The notes: a model not told the origin generated them from the letters alone. A stretch of 64,000 bases of DNA from an uncultured Porphyromonadaceae bacterium (GCA_947178215.1 CAMWXJ010000012.1:26134-90133); one strand, 5' to 3'; positions 38,547 through 48,763 are shown, numbered from the stretch's first letter. Made by a program: numbers and translations.

Positions 38547-40046
38547 ATGCATCCCCATCAGTTACTCATCTACAACTCACTGACACGCCGCAAGGAACTC
38601 TTCAAGCCCATTCATGAAGGCAGAGTGGGCATGTATGTCTGCGGTCCTACCGTATACGGCGACGGCCATCTCGGCCATGCCCGCCCTGCAATTACGTTCG
38701 ACATAGTGTATCGCTATCTCACCCACCTCGGCTATAAGGTGCGCTACGTGCGCAATATCACCGACGTGGGTCATCTGGAACACGATGCCGATTCGGGCGA
38801 GGACAAGATTGCCAAGAAGGCGCGCCTGGAACAGCTCGAACCGATGGAAGTGGTCCAGCACTATCTCAACCGCTATCACAAGGCCATGGAGCGCCTCAAC
38901 GTGCTTCCTCCTTCGATTGAGCCTCACGCCTCGGGCCATATCATAGAGCAGATAGAGTATGTGAAGAAGATACTCGAGGCCGGATATGCCTACGAAAGCA
39001 ACGGCTCGGTATATTTCGACGTGCGCCGCTTTGACGCCGACCACAAATACGGTCGCTTGTCGGGCCGTAACCTCGACGAGATGCTCGCCACCACACGCGA
39101 CCTCGACGGCCAGGAGGAGAAGCGCTTCCCCGCCGATTTCGCGCTCTGGAAAAAGGCCGCGCCTGAGCATATCATGCACTGGCCCAGCCCATGGAGCGAG
39201 GGATTCCCCGGCTGGCACCTCGAATGCTCTACCATGAGCGAGAAATATCTCGGCTGCCCGTTTGACATCCACGGCGGCGGCATGGACCTTAAATTCCCCC
39301 ACCACGAGTGCGAGATAGCGCAGAGTGTGTCGTGCAACGGCCATGACGCCGTAAACTACTGGATGCACAACAACATGATTACCATCGAGGGACAGAAGAT
39401 GGGCAAGAGCCTCGGCAACTTCATCACGCTCGACGAGTTCTTCACCGGCTCGCATCCCAAGCTCGATCAGCCTTACAGTCCCATGGTGATACGCTTCTTC
39501 ATCCTGCAAGCCCACTATCGCGGCACCGTCGACTTCTCCAACGACGCCCTCAAAGCAGCTGAAAAAGCCCTCGAACGTCTGCTTGACGGCTTCCGCCGTC
39601 TCCAAGGCCTCCAACCGTCGGCCGAATCGGCTGCGGGTCTCGCCGACAGTATCGCCGCACTCGAACGCCGTTGCTACGATGCGCTCGATGATGACTTCAA
39701 CACCCCCATGGTGATAGCAGCCCTCTTCGAAGCCTGCTCGATTGTCAACAACATCAACGACGGCCGCACGCCCGCCTCGCAGGCCGACATTGACGCGCTC
39801 AAAGCGCTGTTCGGCACCTTTATGGTCGACATTCTCGGCATCGTGCCCGACACCGCCGCCGGAGCAGAGGGGAGCGGCTCGCTAAAACCGTTTGAGGAGG
39901 CTGTGGACCTGGTGCTGGAACTCCGCTCAAAGGCAAAGGCCGAAAAGAACTGGGCCGTATCCGACATGATACGCGACCGCCTCGCCGAGATAGGCTTCGA
40001 TGTTAAGGATACCAAAGGCGGCTTCGAGTGGAGCCTCAAAAAGTGA
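38547..40046 (+). CDS. cysS: Cysteinyl-tRNA synthetase
   Basis: [85 protein letters not shown]. Confidence 0.98.
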   Translation: MHPHQLLIYNSLTRRKELFKPIHEGRVGMYVCGPTVYGDGHLGHARPAITFDIVYRYLTHLGYKVRYVRNITDVGHLEHDADSGEDKIAKKARLEQLEPMEVVQHYLNRYHKAMERLNVLPPSIEPHASGHIIEQIEYVKKILEAGYAYESNGSVYFDVRRFDADHKYGRLSGRNLDEMLATTRDLDGQEEKRFPADFALWKKAAPEHIMHWPSPWSEGFPGWHLECSTMSEKYLGCPFDIHGGGMDLKFPHHECEIAQSVSCNGHDAVNYWMHNNMITIEGQKMGKSLGNFITLDEFFTGSHPKLDQPYSPMVIRFFILQAHYRGTVDFSNDALKAAEKALERLLDGFRRLQGLQPSAESAAGLADSIAALERRCYDALDDDFNTPMVIAALFEACSIVNNINDGRTPASQADIDALKALFGTFMVDILGIVPDTAAGAEGSGSLKPFEEAVDLVLELRSKAKAEKNWAVSDMIRDRLAEIGFDVKDTKGGFEWSLKK

Positions 40047-40053
40047 TATACAG

Positions 40054-40521
40054 ATGCGTACCGAAACCGAACTCACAGGTGTGACGTCGCTCGGCCAGAG
40101 CGGCACATCCTACCCCTCCGACTACTCCCCCGAGTTGCTTGAAACCTTTGTCAACAAGCATCCCGAAAACGAATATCTCGTGACGTTCAACTGTCCGGAG
40201 TTCACGTCGCTGTGTCCCAAGACCGGTCAGCCCGATTTCGCCAAGATAATCATCAACTATATCCCGCGCGAGCGCATGGTCGAGAGCAAGAGCCTGAAAC
40301 TCTATCTCTTCTCGTTCCGCAACCACGGCGACTTCCACGAGGACTGCATCAACATCATCATGAAAGACCTCGTGAAGCTTATGGACCCGCGCTATATCGA
40401 GGTCACCGGCATCTTCACTCCTCGCGGCGGTATTTCGATATATCCCTTTGCCAACTACGGCGATGCCGAGCACCAGGATATGGTGCGCGCCCGCCTGCTG
40501 GCGTCGTTTCGCAACGAATAA
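40054..40521 (+). CDS. queF: NADPH-dependent 7-cyano-7-deazaguanine reductase
   Basis: [57 protein letters not shown]. Confidence 0.95.
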   Translation: MRTETELTGVTSLGQSGTSYPSDYSPELLETFVNKHPENEYLVTFNCPEFTSLCPKTGQPDFAKIIINYIPRERMVESKSLKLYLFSFRNHGDFHEDCINIIMKDLVKLMDPRYIEVTGIFTPRGGISIYPFANYGDAEHQDMVRARLLASFRNE

Positions 40522-40530
40522 TCACATTTA

Positions 40531-41226
40531 ATGAAAGATACCCTTCTTGTACTGTCGGGTGGAATGGACTCCACCACGATGCTCTATGAGTTTGCCGACC
40601 GCATCGCCGCCGCCGTGACGTTTGACTACGGTTCCAACCACAACGCACGCGAGTGCAAGTGTGCCGAGGCATCGTGCCGTCGGCTCGGCATCGAGTGGAT
40701 TTGCATCCCCCTCGAATTCATGAAGCGCTATTTCCGCAGCGCGCTGCTCGACGGGCCCGGGGCAATACCCCTCGGCGACGACTATAACGCCGAGAACATG
40801 GCCGCCACGGTGGTGCCTTTCCGCAATGGCATCATGCTTTCTATCGCAGCCGGTCTGGCCCAGAGCCTCGGGCTCACCACCGTGATGCTCGCCAACCACT
40901 CCGGCGACCACCATATCTATCCCGACTGTCGTCCGGCCTTTGTCAGTGCCATGAACTCGGCAATCTCGGAGGGCACCGGCGAAAAGGTGGTGCTTGAAGC
41001 CCCTTACACCCACCTCACCAAAAATGAGATTGCCATACGCGGTGCAAAAATCGGTGTGGACTATTCGCTGACTTACTCATGTTACTGCGGCGGGGAGCGC
41101 CACTGCGGCCGATGCGCCACATGCCGCGAACGCGCCGAAGCCCTCGCCGCCGCCGGTCTGCCCGTCGACTGCCTCCCCCTCGCTGACGACCACGCCTCCG
41201 ACACAACCCCGACAGCTCAGGCATGA
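40531..41226 (+). CDS. queC: 7-cyano-7-deazaguanine synthase
   Basis: LLVLSGGMDSTTMLYEFAD, VTFDYGSNHNARECKCAEASCRRLGI, VPFRNGIMLSIAAGLAQS, TYSCYCGGERHCGRCATCRERAEAL. Confidence 0.93.
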   Translation: MKDTLLVLSGGMDSTTMLYEFADRIAAAVTFDYGSNHNARECKCAEASCRRLGIEWICIPLEFMKRYFRSALLDGPGAIPLGDDYNAENMAATVVPFRNGIMLSIAAGLAQSLGLTTVMLANHSGDHHIYPDCRPAFVSAMNSAISEGTGEKVVLEAPYTHLTKNEIAIRGAKIGVDYSLTYSCYCGGERHCGRCATCRERAEALAAAGLPVDCLPLADDHASDTTPTAQA

Positions 41227-41663
41227 GACTCGTGATTCAACGCGTGAGCCGCGCATCGGTCGACATCGACGGCGTCACGGTAGGTGCGATAGGCCGGGGC
41301 CTGATGGTGCTCTGCGGCGTAGGCCACGACGACACTCCGGCCCAGGCTATGAAGCTGGCGGCCAAGACTGTGGCCATGCGCATATTTCCCGACGAGCGCG
41401 GCGTGATGAACCGCTCGGTGAGCGATATAGGCGGCGACGTGCTTGTAGTGAGTCAGTTCACTCTGCTTGCCGACGCCACCAAGGGTAATCGTCCGAGCTA
41501 TATCCGGGCCGCCGGCCATGAGCTTGCAACTAAGTTGTATGAGCTTTATGTGGCCGAACTGCAACGGCTGCTCGGTCGTCCTGTGCCTACCGGCCGCTTC
41601 GGCGCCGATATGGCTGTGAGTCTCGTCAACGACGGCCCCGTTACAATCGTGCTCGACATCTGA
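41223..41663 (+). CDS. dtd: D-aminoacyl-tRNA deacylase
   Basis: MRLVIQRVSRASVDIDGVTVGAIGRGLMVLCGV, VVSQFTLLADATKGNRPSYIRAA, GRFGADMAVSLVNDGPVTIVLD. Confidence 0.94.
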   Translation: MRLVIQRVSRASVDIDGVTVGAIGRGLMVLCGVGHDDTPAQAMKLAAKTVAMRIFPDERGVMNRSVSDIGGDVLVVSQFTLLADATKGNRPSYIRAAGHELATKLYELYVAELQRLLGRPVPTGRFGADMAVSLVNDGPVTIVLDI

Positions 41664-41747
41664 CGGCTTTCCGGTCACGCATCCGGGGCGTTTAGGATTG
41701 GGTGCGGCTCTGATATTAGATGAAAAATTAGTAACTTTGCGGTCACT

Positions 41748-42290
41748 ATGGATAACTCAACGAAGAAAACATTAGCTTACAACGACGAAGCTGACCGTGC
41801 CTACGGAGCCGCGGGCATGACGGTCGCCATTGTGGTGTGTAACGCCGAAGACCTGCTTGTGGGGGTCAACCTCGACGCCGACGAGCCTTCGGAGATGATG
41901 GAGCTTTCCGACGACTACTATTACGCCGGAAGCAACGCCAAGTCGGTGCGCGCGTCGTGGCAGCAGACTCTCTCGGCCTATCGTGCCGGTCTGGTCATGG
42001 CAGCGGGCAACGTTATCGCACGCAGCATGGCGGGCAACAACAAGCCTGTAAGCGCCGGTATGCGCCTTGACCTTCGGGAAGCCATAGAGCCCGACGGCCT
42101 CGACACCTGTCAGCTCGAGGTCGACGAGATTGACGAGCTTTTCGACCAGATTTTCTCTTATCTTCAACGGGTGTTCAGCAACGCAGGCGTGATTCGTATC
42201 ACCAACGACTTCGCCGGACTGCTCCGTCGTGAGCGCCGCCTCGGACGTTCGGATATTCTCTACGCCCTGCGTCCCCTCGCACGTCTGTAA
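41748..42290 (+). CDS. Conserved hypothetical protein
   Basis: Long ORF with TAACTTTG (41732-41739) 8 nt upstream of ATG. Confidence 0.6.
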   Translation: MDNSTKKTLAYNDEADRAYGAAGMTVAIVVCNAEDLLVGVNLDADEPSEMMELSDDYYYAGSNAKSVRASWQQTLSAYRAGLVMAAGNVIARSMAGNNKPVSAGMRLDLREAIEPDGLDTCQLEVDEIDELFDQIFSYLQRVFSNAGVIRITNDFAGLLRRERRLGRSDILYALRPLARL

Positions 42291-42296
42291 ACAGGA

Positions 42297-42352
42297 GGCA
42301 CCGTCAAACGGTGCCCGTGGCGGAGCCGCGCGCGTGACGGTTGCGCGCGGCT
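42297..42352. terminator. Tandem terminator hairpins between convergent genes
   Basis: GGCACCGT/ACGGTGCC (42297-42304/42308-42315) and AGCCGCGCGC/GCGCGCGGCT (42324-42333/42343-42352). Confidence 0.7.
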
Positions 42353-42359
42353 TCACGGG

Positions 42360-43064
42360 TCAGTCTTCGAGATAGTAGGTTAGCGAGGTCACCACGCGCA
42401 CTGTCTTTATATAAGGTGTGTAGGCGTCGCGGTCGTCGATGCTGAACTGACCCTGGCGGGCGTTCTTTATTTTGCCGAGCTGGGAGTCGGAGTCATCGGA
42501 AAATTTCTGTGCTGCCTCGCGGGCGTTTTTGGTAGCTTCGGCTATCATGGCCGGCTTGATGTCGTTGAGGCCCGTGAACTCGTATGATATTGTGTTGCCG
42601 TAGTCCTGTGCCTGTACCGGTATGCCCATGCTCAGGAGGTCGCCCTGGCGGAGTATGAGCGAGCGCACTTTCTCCACCTGGTCGGAGCTTACGGTTACAA
42701 TCGAGGTGATGACGTAGCGCGACGATATGCCCGGCTTATAGTTGTAGTTGTCGATATTGTCCTGCATCTTGGGGGCACCCACGGAAATCTCTTTGTCGTT
42801 AAGGCCGTTGTCTTTGAGGAATTGTACTATCGTGGCGTTGGTGGTGTTGATGCGGTCATAGACCGACGGCAGGTCGTTGCCGTTGAAGCTGAACACGATA
42901 GGCCATGTGACATGGTTGGCGGGCACTTCGCGTTCGGCAAGGCCGCGCACTTCCACGGTGCGTGAGTTGTCGGTAAACGATTTGAGGCCGCTGCGGACAG
43001 CCAGGCCGAGAGCGAGCAGTCCTCCTGCGAGGATTACGGCTGCGATGATGTTGCTTGTTTTCAT
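42360..43064 (-). CDS. SIMPL domain-containing protein
   Basis: TVEVRGLAEREVPANHVTWPIVFSFNGNDL, VGAPKMQDN, RYVITSIVTVSSDQVEKV. Confidence 0.85.
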   Translation of the reverse strand: MKTSNIIAAVILAGGLLALGLAVRSGLKSFTDNSRTVEVRGLAEREVPANHVTWPIVFSFNGNDLPSVYDRINTTNATIVQFLKDNGLNDKEISVGAPKMQDNIDNYNYKPGISSRYVITSIVTVSSDQVEKVRSLILRQGDLLSMGIPVQAQDYGNTISYEFTGLNDIKPAMIAEATKNAREAAQKFSDDSDSQLGKIKNARQGQFSIDDRDAYTPYIKTVRVVTSLTYYLED

Positions 43065-43111
43065 TCCGGTTATAGTGTGCTTATGAGTGTTACCGATTAT
43101 ATAACACCGGC

Positions 43112-44800
43112 TTAGTCGTTAATGTTAAGGAGATATTCGACATTGGATTTGTTGCCCTTGATTTTGAGGTCTTTCACGCCACGGGCCTCTACAATGACCG
43201 GCTTGCTGTCGGCGGGTGTGTTGAAGGTAAACTCGTTGTCGATGATTCGTATGCCGCTGTGTACCGGACCGAGGTTCTTGTCGTTCTCGGGCGCTATGAG
43301 TATTACCGGCGACGAGCAGTCGATGAAGCGGTTGTCGCGGATGGTTACGTCGCGCACAGGCCCTGACTCGTACCAGCTGCGTGCGTCGTCGGCTATGAGT
43401 ATCGCGGCCATCGGTATCTTGATGAAGGTGTTGCGGGCTATCACGGCCTTACGCGAGGTGGTGAGCAGTATGCCGCGTGTAGGGGTGAGGGTGAAAGTGT
43501 TGTCGATAATCTCTACCTCCGGGTTGGCCGAGATATTGTCGATAACGGCATCTCCTCCGAGAGCGTCAACGGCTTCGCTCAGGCTGCGGTCGAGGGTAAG
43601 GCGGTAGTCGGTGTCGCTGAGCTGAGTTACGGTTCTGACTTTGGCGCGGGCGCCGCGCAGGAGTGAGTGGGGATCGGTCACGGCTATCTCGTCGCCGGGC
43701 AGATAGTTTTCGAATCCGCGGGTCTGTCCGTGCATGAAGCGTACATCGATGCTGTTGCCTTCACATTTTACTACTTTGAGGTGAGTGCCGTGGATATTGA
43801 TGGGGTCGTCGTGGGCGCCGGCGAAGTCGCAGCGGGTGATTCTTACCTTACCGCGACAGCCTGATACCTGCATGAAGTCGGCGAATCCGGCGCATGTTCG
43901 GCCGCTTTCAGGAGCGGGGCGGCACGACACTCCGTCGTAGGTGATATCGCTGCTCATCTGGGCCACTATGCCGAAGTTGCCGAGGAAGCGGTAGTTGATG
44001 TCTCGCAAAGTGACCCGGTCGCTACGGTTGATGAATGTGGCGACCTCGTTGCGAATGGAGTGACGCATCTGGAACACGTTGCCCGGAACGCATTTGGGTG
44101 CCTCTCCCGGTTTGTAGTGCCACACTATGTTTCCTGCGTCGTCGGTCGAGGCGTAGCGGTAACGGTCCATCGGCGAGGGGCAGCGCAGGGTGTAGCCGTC
44201 TCCCCATATCTGTGCTATGCCGCCGGTGAATCTCCAGCCCTCGCCCTCCCAATAGAGCTTGCCTTCGGGAGTGATGGAGTAGCGTGACGGGGGTGTCACA
44301 CGCGCTGTAAGTGTAGAGTCGGTGCGCGACACCACTGTCATCTCCGGCACCGATGGATCGGCCGAGTCAATGTTGAGATTGGTTATGACGACGTTGGTGC
44401 AGCTGTCGATGCCTATGGCGGTCATCTCGCCGTGGGTGAGCAGTGTGGCGCCTCTACCGTCGATGGTAACGTTTTTCATCCCTTTGAGCCATAGTCCGAA
44501 GTGTTTGGTCGGGTCGGGATTCTCCTGACGGGTGGTGGTGTTGGATACATAATGTATAAGTGCTGTGGCTTCGGTGCGCGAGATATTGTAGACGGCTCCC
44601 GGCTGCATGGCTATGGTGACTTTGCCGCTGCCGGCAGCTGCGGCGCTGTCGATGGCGCGCTGTATGGCGGCGGTCATGTCGGCTCCCGGTGTCGGGGCGG
44701 CGATTTCTATCACCTTATCGGCGGCATACGCATTAGCGCAAAGTGCAAGTGTTGCGACGATTGTGGTGCAACGGCTTAGGATTCTGTTTTTAGGCATCAT
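43112..44800 (-). CDS. Right-handed beta-helix protein, GH110 alpha-1,3-galactosidase-like
   Basis: GLWLKGMKNVTIDGRGATLLTHGEMTAIGIDSC, FADFMQVSGCRGKVRITRCDFAGAHDDPINIHGTHLKVV, NPEVEIIDNTF; signal peptide. Confidence 0.75.
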   Translation of the reverse strand: MMPKNRILSRCTTIVATLALCANAYAADKVIEIAAPTPGADMTAAIQRAIDSAAAAGSGKVTIAMQPGAVYNISRTEATALIHYVSNTTTRQENPDPTKHFGLWLKGMKNVTIDGRGATLLTHGEMTAIGIDSCTNVVITNLNIDSADPSVPEMTVVSRTDSTLTARVTPPSRYSITPEGKLYWEGEGWRFTGGIAQIWGDGYTLRCPSPMDRYRYASTDDAGNIVWHYKPGEAPKCVPGNVFQMRHSIRNEVATFINRSDRVTLRDINYRFLGNFGIVAQMSSDITYDGVSCRPAPESGRTCAGFADFMQVSGCRGKVRITRCDFAGAHDDPINIHGTHLKVVKCEGNSIDVRFMHGQTRGFENYLPGDEIAVTDPHSLLRGARAKVRTVTQLSDTDYRLTLDRSLSEAVDALGGDAVIDNISANPEVEIIDNTFTLTPTRGILLTTSRKAVIARNTFIKIPMAAILIADDARSWYESGPVRDVTIRDNRFIDCSSPVILIAPENDKNLGPVHSGIRIIDNEFTFNTPADSKPVIVEARGVKDLKIKGNKSNVEYLLNIND

Positions 44801-44821
44801 TATTATTTAAGGTGTCTTGGA

Positions 44822-46339
44822 TTATTTTCTCATCATGTCGGTAAGTTGGTCGATCATGTCGGGTGTGGGGGAGAGGCGCGGTATCTTGCGTTGTCCGCCC
44901 AAGCGTCCGCCGTTGAGGGCGAGCCAGCGGTCGAAGAGTCCTTCGGGTGCCGCAGCCACGGTGAGCGGGTCGAGGAATATGTTGCCGGAGCGCTTTGCGG
45001 CATAATCGGAGTTTTCGGCGCAGAGGGCTTCATCGAGTCGCGAGGCGAAATCAGCGGTCGACAGCGGAGGGCGTGAGAACTCGATTATCCAGTGATGACG
45101 TCCGCGACGGCCTCCCGAAGCGTATACCGGGCCTGCCGTGTAGTTGGCAACGGAGCATCCCGTGGCCCGGCACACCCGCTCTATGGCGGCATCGGCGTTG
45201 TGTACCATCAGCTCCTCGCCGAATGCGTTGATGAAGGCTCGTGTGCGACCGGCTATAGTTATCTTTAACGGTGCAGCGGAGGTTATCTTCACAGTGTCGC
45301 CTAAGGGGTAGCGCCACAGTCCGTTGCAGCTTGTGATGATGAGCTCGTAGACCTTGCCCTGCTCTACCTGCCAGGCAGCGACAGGTTGGGCGTCGGGGTC
45401 GGTCACAGGACGGAACTCGTAGAAGGTGCCGTGGTTGAGCAGCATGAGCATTGATGGATCAGCGGGGTCGTTCTGCACTGCGAAGAATCCTTCCGAGGCA
45501 TTGTAATTATCGACATAGTGCATAGGACGCGAAGGGTCGGTCATGGCGCGGTACTGCTCACGGTAGGGGCCGAAAGCTATGCCGCCGTGGAAAAACACTT
45601 CGAGTCCGGGCCACACATCATGGATGGTCGACGCTCCTGCGCGTTCTATTACGCCCCGCAGCACTGTCATGAACCACGACGGTACTCCCGAGATTCCGGT
45701 GATGTCGGCATGAAGCGACGCTTCAATAAGGCGCGGCAGCTTTGAGGTCCAATCGGCCATGAGCGCCACGTCGCGCGACGGCACCCTGACGAGGTTGGCC
45801 AGCGGGTTGATGCGCCGTATAAGGGTTGCCGACAGGTCGCCTACATGCACTCCTGCCGGAATGTCGGGGTGTGTCGAGGCGAAGCTGCCTCCGAGGATGA
45901 AGTTCTTTCCCGCAAACATCCGCGAGCGCGGATTGGATGCGAGATAATGGGCCACAACCTCCGAGCCGCCGGCATAGTGGCTCTCGCGCAGCGATGCATC
46001 GGTCACCGGGATGTACTTCGAACGTCCGTCGGAGGTGCCGCTGCTCTGGGCATACCACCGTGTCGCTCCGGGCCACAGAATGTCGCGCTCACCCGCAATC
46101 ATCCGCATCACGAGCGGACGGATGTCGGGGTAGGGCGTCACAGGCACGCGCGAGCGAAAATCGTCGTATGAGCGAATCGATTCGTAGCCGTGAGCGTTGC
46201 CCCACAGCGTGTCGGCGCCGCGCCTTATCAGCGAGGCAAGCACGCCCCGCTGCGTCGCCTTGATGTTGTCGCTCCAACGCTTCGAGGCCTCGACCCGCCG
46301 CATGAAAAGCGGCCTCACTACCGGTGTGAAATCAATCAT
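44822..46339 (-). CDS. GH3 (auxin-responsive promoter) family acyl-amido synthetase-like protein
   Basis: WYAQSSGTSDGRSKYIPVTDASLRESHYAGGSEVVAHYL, YVDNYNASEGFFAVQNDPADPSMLMLLNHGTFYEFRP, ELIITSCNGLWRYPLGDTVKI, FINAFGEELMVHNADAAI. Start moved to 46339 because TATCTTTG lies just upstream. Confidence 0.85.
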   Translation of the reverse strand: MIDFTPVVRPLFMRRVEASKRWSDNIKATQRGVLASLIRRGADTLWGNAHGYESIRSYDDFRSRVPVTPYPDIRPLVMRMIAGERDILWPGATRWYAQSSGTSDGRSKYIPVTDASLRESHYAGGSEVVAHYLASNPRSRMFAGKNFILGGSFASTHPDIPAGVHVGDLSATLIRRINPLANLVRVPSRDVALMADWTSKLPRLIEASLHADITGISGVPSWFMTVLRGVIERAGASTIHDVWPGLEVFFHGGIAFGPYREQYRAMTDPSRPMHYVDNYNASEGFFAVQNDPADPSMLMLLNHGTFYEFRPVTDPDAQPVAAWQVEQGKVYELIITSCNGLWRYPLGDTVKITSAAPLKITIAGRTRAFINAFGEELMVHNADAAIERVCRATGCSVANYTAGPVYASGGRRGRHHWIIEFSRPPLSTADFASRLDEALCAENSDYAAKRSGNIFLDPLTVAAAPEGLFDRWLALNGGRLGGQRKIPRLSPTPDMIDQLTDMMRK

Positions 46340-46393
46340 CTTGCAAAGATAATCCATCTTGCTGTCACTGCGTCATATTCCGCCCGAAAAATC

Positions 46394-46454
46394 CGCTATC
46401 CCCTATCCGCTATCGCATGGGCGGGAACTCACGATAGCACGATAGCTGATAGTG
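46394..46454. repeat. Heptad repeat array: three CTATC heptads facing three GATAG heptads
   Basis: CGCTATC CCCTATC CGCTATC (46394-46414), then GATAGCA C GATAGCT GATAGTG (46433-46454). Confidence 0.6.
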
Positions 46455-46559
46455 TCACTCCGACAGCGTCGGGCTTCCACGCGCTATTTCGCGATATTTC
46501 GGCTGATTGTTTGCGCGGAATTGATTATTTGTTTAGTTTTGCCGGGTATAATCCCGCCT

Positions 46560-46901
46560 ATGCATATTATCCGCGTTTTATTTCACCTCATCGTCGCAGG
46601 ACTGTCGCTTCTTGTTCTTGCGGGATGCTCCCATGCTCCCGAAGAGATCGACCTCAACAGGGCGGAGTCGGTCATCGAACAGCATCCCGACTCCGCACTC
46701 GCCATACTGCAGGCCATCGACGGCGCCGCCCTCAAGGGCGAACTCCGGGCACGACACGCACTGCTTACAGTCAAGGCAACCGATAAAGCATACATTCCCC
46801 ATTCATCCGATAGCCTTATCCACATTGCATATAATTATTTTTGTAATAGCATAATCATAGCTTACACACCGCAGAATAATATTACTACTTTGGTAGAGTA
46901 A
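46560..46901 (+). pseudogene. Truncated TPR/HTH regulator (N-terminal fragment, paralogous to the downstream gene)
   Basis: MHIIRVLFHLIVAGLSLLVLAGCSHAPEEIDLNRAESVIEQHPDSALAILQAIDGAALKGELRARHALLTVKATDKAYIPHSSDSLIHIAYNYF resembles the 47001 product (GALAALDSIDPATLGEADRHFRDLLSVKAADKEYVRHTSDSII) then stops. Confidence 0.65.
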
Positions 46902-47000
46902 ACACAGATTGCACACAAATCAATGTCAAGCGTCATCGAGAAACTTATGCAGAATTACATCGCATACAGCATCGACTGATGCGGACTATAGACAGACATA

Positions 47001-48665
47001 ATGAACCTACTTCCTTTCCTCCTGTTATTATTTCCGATGATTCTCGTCGGATGCTCCGACAGTCACGACCGGAGGCTTGAGTGCGTCAACGCAATGACGA
47101 TCACCGACACGCGAGGAGCACTGGCCGCGCTCGACAGTATCGACCCTGCCACCCTCGGCGAGGCCGACCGACACTTCCGCGACCTGCTCTCCGTCAAGGC
47201 CGCCGACAAGGAGTATGTCCGCCACACATCCGACTCCATCATCCTCGATGTGATCGATTACTACAGCAACGCCGGCGATGACACACTCTGCGCCGAAGCT
47301 TTTTACTACGGGGGACGGGTGTACAGCGACATGGGCGATTATCCCACGGCTCTGCGCTACTTCCAGAACGCACTCGACATCCTGCCGAAGAATACCCCAC
47401 AGCAATCTTTGCGCTCCTGCGTACTCAGTCAAACCGGACGTCTGCTCACTCAGATAAGGCTGAACGAGCAGGCCATCCCATATCTGAAAGAAGCCATCAG
47501 CATCGAATTAAACACCAAAGATTCTGTTGGACTGATGTGGGACTATGAATTATTAGGGTCTATCTATCTGCGTCTAAAAGACTACTCCAAAGCACAAGAA
47601 CTATATACTCAAGCTCGGAATCTGGCCAAAATAATTTCCCCGAAAGATATACCGGGAATAGAGATCAATCTGGCCATAACAAAATTGTATCAAGGCGACA
47701 ACAGCGGCGCCCTTAATCACATCCGTTCCAATGTTGGTAAGATAGATTCTCTTAGCCGTCGTTGGGCTTTGTCACTTGCCGCCAAGATATATCATGAGGC
47801 CGGTGTCATTGACACAGCTGCCATCTATGCTCGAGAGCTGATAAACGATACAACCGACTCCTATCAGATGAACGGCTACGACATCTTGCTCTCGCGGGAT
47901 ATGATCTCTACAGTTCCCCCGGATTCTATTGCGGCTTACACTTTGGACTTCCGTAAGGCCATGCTGCGGTATCTCCGCAGCAATTCGGAAACCGATGCCT
48001 TTATCCAAAACTCCATGTTCAATTACCAGAGTCATCTTCAGAAGCGTCTTGCCGCCGAGAAGTCCCGGTCACGGCTCGAAAGATGGATTACTGTCATCAT
48101 CATACTTTCATTGCTGATATGTGTCGCTTTTCTCTATATCCGGAAACGGAATATATGCAGAATCATGAATCTGAACACCCGCATTGAATCTCTAAACGAA
48201 GCCATAACAACACAAAGCAGCTCCAAGCTCGACCCGGATGTCTGCATGGATCTGAAAACACGTCTGATCTCCAATCTCAACAGTCTTAAGACCGGAAAGC
48301 TGAAGGAACCGGGAGTGCATCCTGACATTCTCAACTCCAAGACCATTGAAAAAATAAACAAACACATAGACAACAAAGAGAGTATCCCCGAAAACAGCGA
48401 CCTATGGAAAGAAATTGAAACGCTCGTTCTTGAACATTCCGCGAATTTCAAACTCAGTGTTCAGATTCTTAACGGCACCGCTTTGGATGACGTGAACTAC
48501 CGGTTTCTGCTGCTGCTCAAGTGCGGATTCACATCAAATAATATAGCGATATTGTGCGGAAGAGCCAAGAGCGCGTTGACTCCCCGCAGAAAAGGCTTGA
48601 GCAACCGCTTTTTCGGCCAGGAATTGAACGCAAAGGACTTCGGAGTTTTAATACGCTCGTTCTAA
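47001..48665 (+). CDS. Membrane-tethered TPR-type transcriptional regulator with divergent C-terminal HTH
   Basis: Lipobox LLFPMILVGCSDS; TPR repeats (DYPTALRYFQNALDIL, DYSKAQELYTQARNLAK); TM WITVIIILSLLICVAFLYI; C-terminal DVNYRFLLLLKCGFTSNNIAILCGRAKSALTPRRKGL. Confidence 0.75.
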   Translation: MNLLPFLLLLFPMILVGCSDSHDRRLECVNAMTITDTRGALAALDSIDPATLGEADRHFRDLLSVKAADKEYVRHTSDSIILDVIDYYSNAGDDTLCAEAFYYGGRVYSDMGDYPTALRYFQNALDILPKNTPQQSLRSCVLSQTGRLLTQIRLNEQAIPYLKEAISIELNTKDSVGLMWDYELLGSIYLRLKDYSKAQELYTQARNLAKIISPKDIPGIEINLAITKLYQGDNSGALNHIRSNVGKIDSLSRRWALSLAAKIYHEAGVIDTAAIYARELINDTTDSYQMNGYDILLSRDMISTVPPDSIAAYTLDFRKAMLRYLRSNSETDAFIQNSMFNYQSHLQKRLAAEKSRSRLERWITVIIILSLLICVAFLYIRKRNICRIMNLNTRIESLNEAITTQSSSKLDPDVCMDLKTRLISNLNSLKTGKLKEPGVHPDILNSKTIEKINKHIDNKESIPENSDLWKEIETLVLEHSANFKLSVQILNGTALDDVNYRFLLLLKCGFTSNNIAILCGRAKSALTPRRKGLSNRFFGQELNAKDFGVLIRSF

Positions 48666-48688
48666 ATTATTTACCCCTCCACATTTTA

Positions 48689-48731
48689 GTTCAGAAAAAG
48701 TTCAATTGTCGCTTTTGAACTTTTTCTGAAC
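48689..48731. terminator. Perfect 17-bp inverted repeat (terminator or operator)
   Basis: GTTCAGAAAAAGTTCAA (48689-48705) - 9-nt loop - TTGAACTTTTTCTGAAC (48715-48731). Confidence 0.65.
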
Positions 48732-48763
48732 CATTTTCTTGCGATTCCGTGACGCTGATGAGT

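Noticed and set aside
38577-39614. 345-aa minus-strand ORF inside cysS
   Set aside because: Antisense shadow of a clear cysS gene
46923-46979. Mini-ORF MSSVIEKLMQNYIAYSID before the regulator
   Set aside because: Only 18 codons, no leader or conserved motif; cannot be separated from chance
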